Assembly (NCBI GenBank): GCA_003648875.1
Contig: QMQC01000089.1
Span: 1-7,136, forward strand
Direction of reading: 5' to 3'
From: Actinomycetota bacterium
GTDB lineage: Bacteria; Actinomycetota; Acidimicrobiia; Spongiisociales; UBA5794
DNA: 7,136 bases
Part shown: in pieces, positions 6,034 to 7,136 of the stretch
How positions within the stretch are numbered: the first letter of the stretch is position 1
Layout of the letters: every line of letters starts with the position of its first letter
Program-made: the position numbers and the translations under genes
Notes under the pieces: generated by a model
What the model was told of the DNA's origin: nothing
The model's input: only the letters and a program-made list of their open reading frames with translations
Databases searched by the model: none

Positions 6034-6163
6034 TGGTTCGTACGCTCCAAGCATCCAAGATTAGGGCCACTCTGAGGACGAAACCGCTGGCAAGAGCTCT
6101 CGGAGTTGGCCAGGAGCGAACGAACCGTGAATATTGGAGATTCAGATATCGGAAACCGGATCC

Positions 6164-6214
6164 AAGACGCCAGAACCGCGTTTCTTGCGCGAGATCTGGC
6201 GTCTTGCGCGAGAT
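6164..6214. repeat. Composite inverted and direct repeat upstream of acnA
   Basis: An 11-bp inverted repeat (AAGACGCCAGA at 6164-6174, TCTGGCGTCTT at 6195-6205) interleaves with a 13-bp direct repeat TCTTGCGCGAGAT at 6183-6195 and 6202-6214 (19-bp period, about two helical turns). The core TCTTGCGCGAGA is itself near-palindromic (10 of 12 positions). Such an arrangement suits two dimeric repressor sites on the same DNA face, but no regulator is identified. Confidence 0.7.
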
Positions 6215-6290
6215 TACGTATGAACCTGGTGTCCGGGAGTGAGCAAAGCGACATTCCGGCGTTTGGGATCGAGGCACCGCCGAGAGATCC

Positions 6291-6317
6291 GACTAGGAAA
6301 GCTCTGCTCTCCTAGTC
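6291..6317 (-). terminator. Hairpin overlapping the stop codon of the molybdenum enzyme gene
   Basis: GACTAGGA (6291-6298) and TCCTAGTC (6310-6317) form a perfect 8-bp stem with an 11-nt loop. The stem includes the TAG stop. No U-tract follows on the minus strand, so it may protect the mRNA end or slow polymerase rather than terminate cleanly. Confidence 0.4.
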
Positions 6318-6923
6318 ATTCCAGTACCGCTGTTCCTTGAAGGGGTCCCCGTACATGTGATAGCCGTTCTGCTCCCAGAAGCCCGGGCGGTCCTCTGACA
6401 TCACCGTGAAGCCACGGACCCACTTGACAGACTTCCAGAAGTAGAGCCGGGGCACAACGAGCCGCATCGGATAGCCGTGTTCTGGTGCCAGAGGCTCACC
6501 CTCATAGGTGTCTGCGAAGAGGTTCTTCTCAGCCAAGAAGTCCTCGATCGGGATATTCGCTGCGTAACCGTGATACGCCTTCACGAGTACATGAGAAGCT
6601 TCGGGGGATGCATCGATCTGACTCCAGAGCTCCCTCACAGGGATGCCGCTCCATGTCGTGTCGAACTTGGACCACTTCGTGACACAGTGGATATCGGCCA
6701 TCATGTCCGATGTCGGGAACTCCTGGATCTCATCCCAGGTCCATCGGGTCGGTGAGCCCACGAGGCCGTCGATCACGAAGTCCCACGTGGAGAGATCTAC
6801 GTCGGGTACCGACCCAGCGTGGAGCACGGGGAAGCGATCCGTGTGGTACTGCCCGGGTGGAAGCCGATCAGGATCGATGCCACGGCGCTCGAGATCCCTG
6901 CGGTTGCGATCAAAGAAGGACAT
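6312..6923 (-). CDS. Sulfite oxidase-fold molybdopterin-dependent oxidoreductase, cytosolic type
   Basis: This 203-residue protein of the sulfite oxidase/MsrP (YedY) fold binds molybdenum through a pyranopterin cofactor. The family signature Cys80 in DIHCVTKWSKFDTTWSGIP (77-95) is the expected molybdenum ligand. Other conserved pieces are RLPPGQ (20-25), FPVLHAG (31-37), WDFVIDGLVGSPTRWTWDEI (47-66), the HGYPMRLVVPRLYFWKSVKWVRG stretch (about 149-171) and a final GFWEQNGYHMYGDPF segment. No twin-arginine or other signal peptide is present, unlike periplasmic MsrP, so it should act in the cytosol. The substrate is unknown: sulfite, sulfoxide or nitrate-type reductions cannot be told apart. Length fits the short stand-alone 'sulfite oxidase-like' group. 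The ATG start is supported by the conserved N-terminal residues, though no Shine-Dalgarno precedes it. It may be translated from a leaderless message. No heme or flavin partner gene is in view. Confidence 0.92.
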   Translation of the reverse strand: MSFFDRNRRDLERRGIDPDRLPPGQYHTDRFPVLHAGSVPDVDLSTWDFVIDGLVGSPTRWTWDEIQEFPTSDMMADIHCVTKWSKFDTTWSGIPVRELWSQIDASPEASHVLVKAYHGYAANIPIEDFLAEKNLFADTYEGEPLAPEHGYPMRLVVPRLYFWKSVKWVRGFTVMSEDRPGFWEQNGYHMYGDPFKEQRYWND

Positions 6924-6950
6924 GGACGCGAGCGTAATCGCTTACGGGAG

Positions 6951-6995
6951 GACGACGGACGAAGAAGTTCACGGTTCACAGTTCACGGTTCACAG
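6951..6995 (+). repeat. Heptamer repeat cluster: GACGACG and four GTTCACR units
   Basis: GACGACGGACGA (6951-6962) is followed by four perfect tandem heptamers GTTCACG, GTTCACA, GTTCACG, GTTCACA (6967-6994). The segment 6961-6975 (GAAGAAGTTCACGGT) is the inverted exact copy of 3327-3341. It lies upstream of the molybdenum enzyme gene, outside any coding frame. Confidence 0.75.
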
Positions 6996-7069
6996 TCAGC
7001 ACCCTCCGAACCGGAAGCGACCGATCCGTTGCCATTGGTGGAACACAAAACCTGGTTCGCCCGTTGGAC

Positions 7070-7079
7070 CGGTATACCG
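7070..7079. repeat. Perfect 10-bp palindrome CGGTATACCG
   Basis: This short perfect dyad lies 23 bp before the possible start at 7103. It could be half of an operator or chance; nothing else supports it. Confidence 0.3.
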
Positions 7080-7102
7080 ATCTGGCATCTACCGTCACTG
7101 GC

Positions 7103-7136
7103 ATGGAACGAATGAGCACACGACCCATCCTCTTCG
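7103..7136 (+). CDS. Possible start of a plus-strand gene cut by the right edge
   Basis: An open frame begins with ATG at 7103 or, three codons later, ATG at 7112, and reads MERMSTRPILF up to the window end. The only support is the position after a non-coding spacer and an open frame. No Shine-Dalgarno is visible, and eleven residues are too few to identify a family. Confidence 0.35.
   Translation, partial: MERMSTRPILF

Larger units (their letters stand above)
6016..6311. other. Spacer upstream of acnA and downstream of the molybdenum enzyme gene
   Basis: No credible gene lies in these 296 bp: the short open frames across it lack recognisable domains and overlap repeats. It must hold the acnA promoter unless transcription reads through from 6312-6923. 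It contains the repeat cluster at 6164-6214, the CCCATATGGG palindrome and a hairpin at its right end. I could not pick a convincing -35/-10 pair. Confidence 0.6.

Noticed and set aside
6016..6054. ATG at 6054 as the aconitase start
   Set aside because: The added residues contain the Shine-Dalgarno of the GTG at 6015 and are not conserved aconitase sequence; the shorter form gives the usual 891 residues.
6966..6995. CRISPR-like array
   Set aside because: The repeats are contiguous 7-bp units with no spacers and no cas genes nearby.

Overview
The window looks like actinobacterial chromosome, probably from an Acidimicrobiia-like lineage. The evidence is a WhiB-family regulator, a DUF3107 protein and a CxxC-less Mrp of the kind I recall from Actinobacteria, together with moderately high GC and GTG starts. 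The class-level placement is inference from protein style only.

Layout, left to right. The 3' part of a WhiB-type gene (+) runs off the left edge and converges, across a two-hairpin terminator region, on a minus-strand pair: DUF3107 and, upstream of it, an Mrp/ApbC Fe-S carrier ATPase. Mrp is divergent from a plus-strand pair made of a winged-helix (SufR/COG2345-like) regulator and, 19 nt downstream, an AhpD-like gene. A 73-bp spacer with heptamer repeats separates this pair from the convergent aconitase A gene (-). Upstream of aconitase lies a 296-bp spacer with a compact direct/inverted repeat cluster, then a small cytosolic sulfite-oxidase-fold molybdenum enzyme (-). A second spacer with heptamer repeats follows, and then possibly the first codons of another plus-strand gene.

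The main discovery is the AhpD-like gene. A conventional reading splits it into an 82-residue ORF and a second ORF beginning directly after its TGA stop. Both pieces are in the same frame, and the TGA falls exactly on the second cysteine of the catalytic C-x-x-C-x-x-x-H motif. It is followed by a perfect 7-bp hairpin with a GGUCU loop that starts 18 nt after the UGA. As I recall the E. coli fdhF SECIS, this is the same loop core at the same spacing. I therefore annotate one selenocysteine-containing protein of 184 residues, with Sec83 at the position of the attacking cysteine of AhpD.

The genes share a redox and iron-sulfur theme: WhiB (Fe-S cluster sensor), Mrp (cluster carrier), a regulator with a CPLC motif, a selenium-dependent thiol enzyme, and aconitase (an oxidant-sensitive [4Fe-4S] enzyme). 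A reasonable inference is that the regulator senses thiol, metal or cluster state and controls the selenoprotein and perhaps mrp. The sequence does not prove this.
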